A DNA stretch of 14,755 bases from Clostridia bacterium. Lineage in GTDB: Bacteria > Bacillota > Clostridia > Christensenellales > CAG-314. Shown one piece after another: positions 13,883-14,755 of this stretch. The notes below the pieces were generated by a model. The model made no database searches. It saw nothing but the letters and a program-made list of their open reading frames with translations, and was not told the origin of the DNA. Position 1 is the first letter of the stretch. Every line of letters starts with the position of its first letter. Made by a program: the position numbers and the translations under genes. The stretch spans positions 1 to 14,755 of the forward strand of contig JAFQWS010000017.1 of the NCBI GenBank assembly GCA_017407305.1. Direction: 5' to 3'.

Positions 13883-14755
13883 TTAAAGTTTTTTGACAAG
13901 TTTGAGGTCAACTCTGCCTTTTTCGTCAATCTTGATGACCTTAACTTTTACACTGTCGCCAATGTTGACAACGTCGGTAACTTTTTCCACTCTTTGTTTG
14001 GAAAGTTTGGAAATGTGAATCATACCGTCTTTGCCGGGAGCAAATTCAACAAATGCGCCAAAGTCCAAAATACGAACAACGTTACCTTCAAATTCGTCGC
14101 CCACTTCGGGATCAACTGCAATTGCAAGAACCATTGCTTTTGCCTTTTTGGACATTTCGCTGTCACAAGTTGCAATGAACACCGTGCCGTCGTCTGTGAT
14201 ATCAATTTTGACACCTGTTTCTTCGATGATCTTGTTGATTGTCTTGCCACCGCTACCGATAACTTCGCGAATCTTTTCAGGATCAATGTTGAAGGAAATG
14301 ATTTTAGGTGCATATTTGGAAACTTCTTTCTTGGGTTCGGGCAATACTTCAAGCATTTTGCCCAAAATGTGCAATCTGCCAATTCTTGCTTGTTCCAATG
14401 CGCGTTGCAAAATTGCCTTGTCGATACCTTTGATTTTGATATCCATTTGGATTGCTGTGATACCTTTTGTTGTACCTGCAACTTTGAAGTCCATGTCGCC
14501 AAGGAAGTCTTCCAAACCTTGAATATCGGACAAAATTGCCACTTTTTCGCCGTCTTGAGACTTCATAAGACCCATTGCAATACCTGCCACGGGTGCTTTG
14601 ATGGGAACACCCGCATCCATCAATGCGAGTGTGCTACCGCAAATACTTGCTTGAGACGTGGAGCCGTTGGAAGATACGACTTCAGAAACTGTTCTGATTG
14701 CATAGGGGAAATCTGCTTCGCTGGGAAGAACGGGTTCCAATGCTCTTTCTGCCAA
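13883..14755 (-). CDS. pnp: Polyribonucleotide nucleotidyltransferase (PNPase), C-terminal portion; 5' end outside window
   Basis: The last 290 or so residues of a protein normally near 700; the gene runs off the right edge and the first in-window codon (TTG) is an internal Leu, not a start. Present are most of the second RNase PH domain (GSTSQASICGSTLALMDAGV, then SDIQGLEDFLGDMDFKVAGT with the metal-binding aspartates), a KH domain (EKIREVIGSGGKTINKIIEE) and an S1 RNA-binding domain (GDEFEGNVVRILDFGAFVEF through RVDLKLV). The protein ends almost directly after S1, with no long tail. PNPase degrades RNA 3' to 5' by phosphorolysis and can work alongside RNase Y, encoded further along this strand. 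A strong terminator follows, separating pnp from the deacetylase operon. Confidence 0.97.
   Translation of the reverse strand: MAERALEPVLPSEADFPYAIRTVSEVVSSNGSTSQASICGSTLALMDAGVPIKAPVAGIAMGLMKSQDGEKVAILSDIQGLEDFLGDMDFKVAGTTKGITAIQMDIKIKGIDKAILQRALEQARIGRLHILGKMLEVLPEPKKEVSKYAPKIISFNIDPEKIREVIGSGGKTINKIIEETGVKIDITDDGTVFIATCDSEMSKKAKAMVLAIAVDPEVGDEFEGNVVRILDFGAFVEFAPGKDGMIHISKLSKQRVEKVTDVVNIGDSVKVKVIKIDEKGRVDLKLVKKL

Noticed and set aside
1..14755. CRISPR array, insertion sequence, prophage or integrated element
   Set aside because: No regularly spaced direct repeats, transposase, integrase or phage gene was seen, and the tRNA-Trp 3' end is not repeated elsewhere in the window as an attachment site would be.

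Overview
The window looks like chromosomal core DNA from an AT-rich Gram-positive bacterium of the Firmicutes, most likely a clostridium-like lineage. The evidence is strong Shine-Dalgarno sites (AGGAGG, AAGGAG, GGTGAT), TTGACA/TATAAT-type promoters, and the gene order pnp - polysaccharide deacetylase (YlxY-like) - M16 peptidase - ftsK/spoIIIE - rimO - pgsA - cinA - recA - rny, which is a familiar block in Bacilli and Clostridia. I see no insertion sequence, phage gene, CRISPR array or other sign of recent transfer. The lineage call is inference; no marker gene allows a species name.

Layout. From 1 to 431 (minus) is the N-terminal part of a YgjP-like (DUF45) metallopeptidase gene, cut by the window edge. 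A divergent intergenic region leads into a plus-strand group: an unusual 460-residue PadR-type regulator fused to a four-helix membrane domain (671-2053), a tRNA-Trp gene with its own promoter and terminator (2139-2213), and rnhA, RNase HI (2337-2786), which appears to be transcribed from its own start codon. A symmetric hairpin at 2794-2835 serves as a shared terminator between convergent rnhA and rny.

From 2838 to the right edge everything is on the minus strand, in four apparent transcription units: (a) pnp, running in from the right edge and ending at the terminator 13844-13873; (b) the deacetylase and M16 peptidase genes, from a promoter at 13807-13835; (c) ftsK-rimO-pgsA-cinA-recA, tightly packed with two overlaps, from a promoter at 11716-11744 to the terminator at 4605-4635; (d) rny alone, from a promoter at 4515-4543.

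Together these genes cover RNA decay (PNPase, RNase Y, RNase HI), chromosome segregation and repair (FtsK, RecA), membrane phospholipid synthesis (PgsA), ribosome modification (RimO), nucleotide salvage (CinA/PncC) and cell-surface or proteolytic functions (deacetylase, M16). Most of the window is ordinary. The points most worth a second look are the membrane-anchored PadR fusion, a nested 65-bp inverted repeat with one arm filling the spacer of the ftsK promoter, the apparently leaderless rnhA, a CinA whose N-terminal domain has lost its signature motifs, and a deacetylase with Asn in place of the usual motif-1 Asp.
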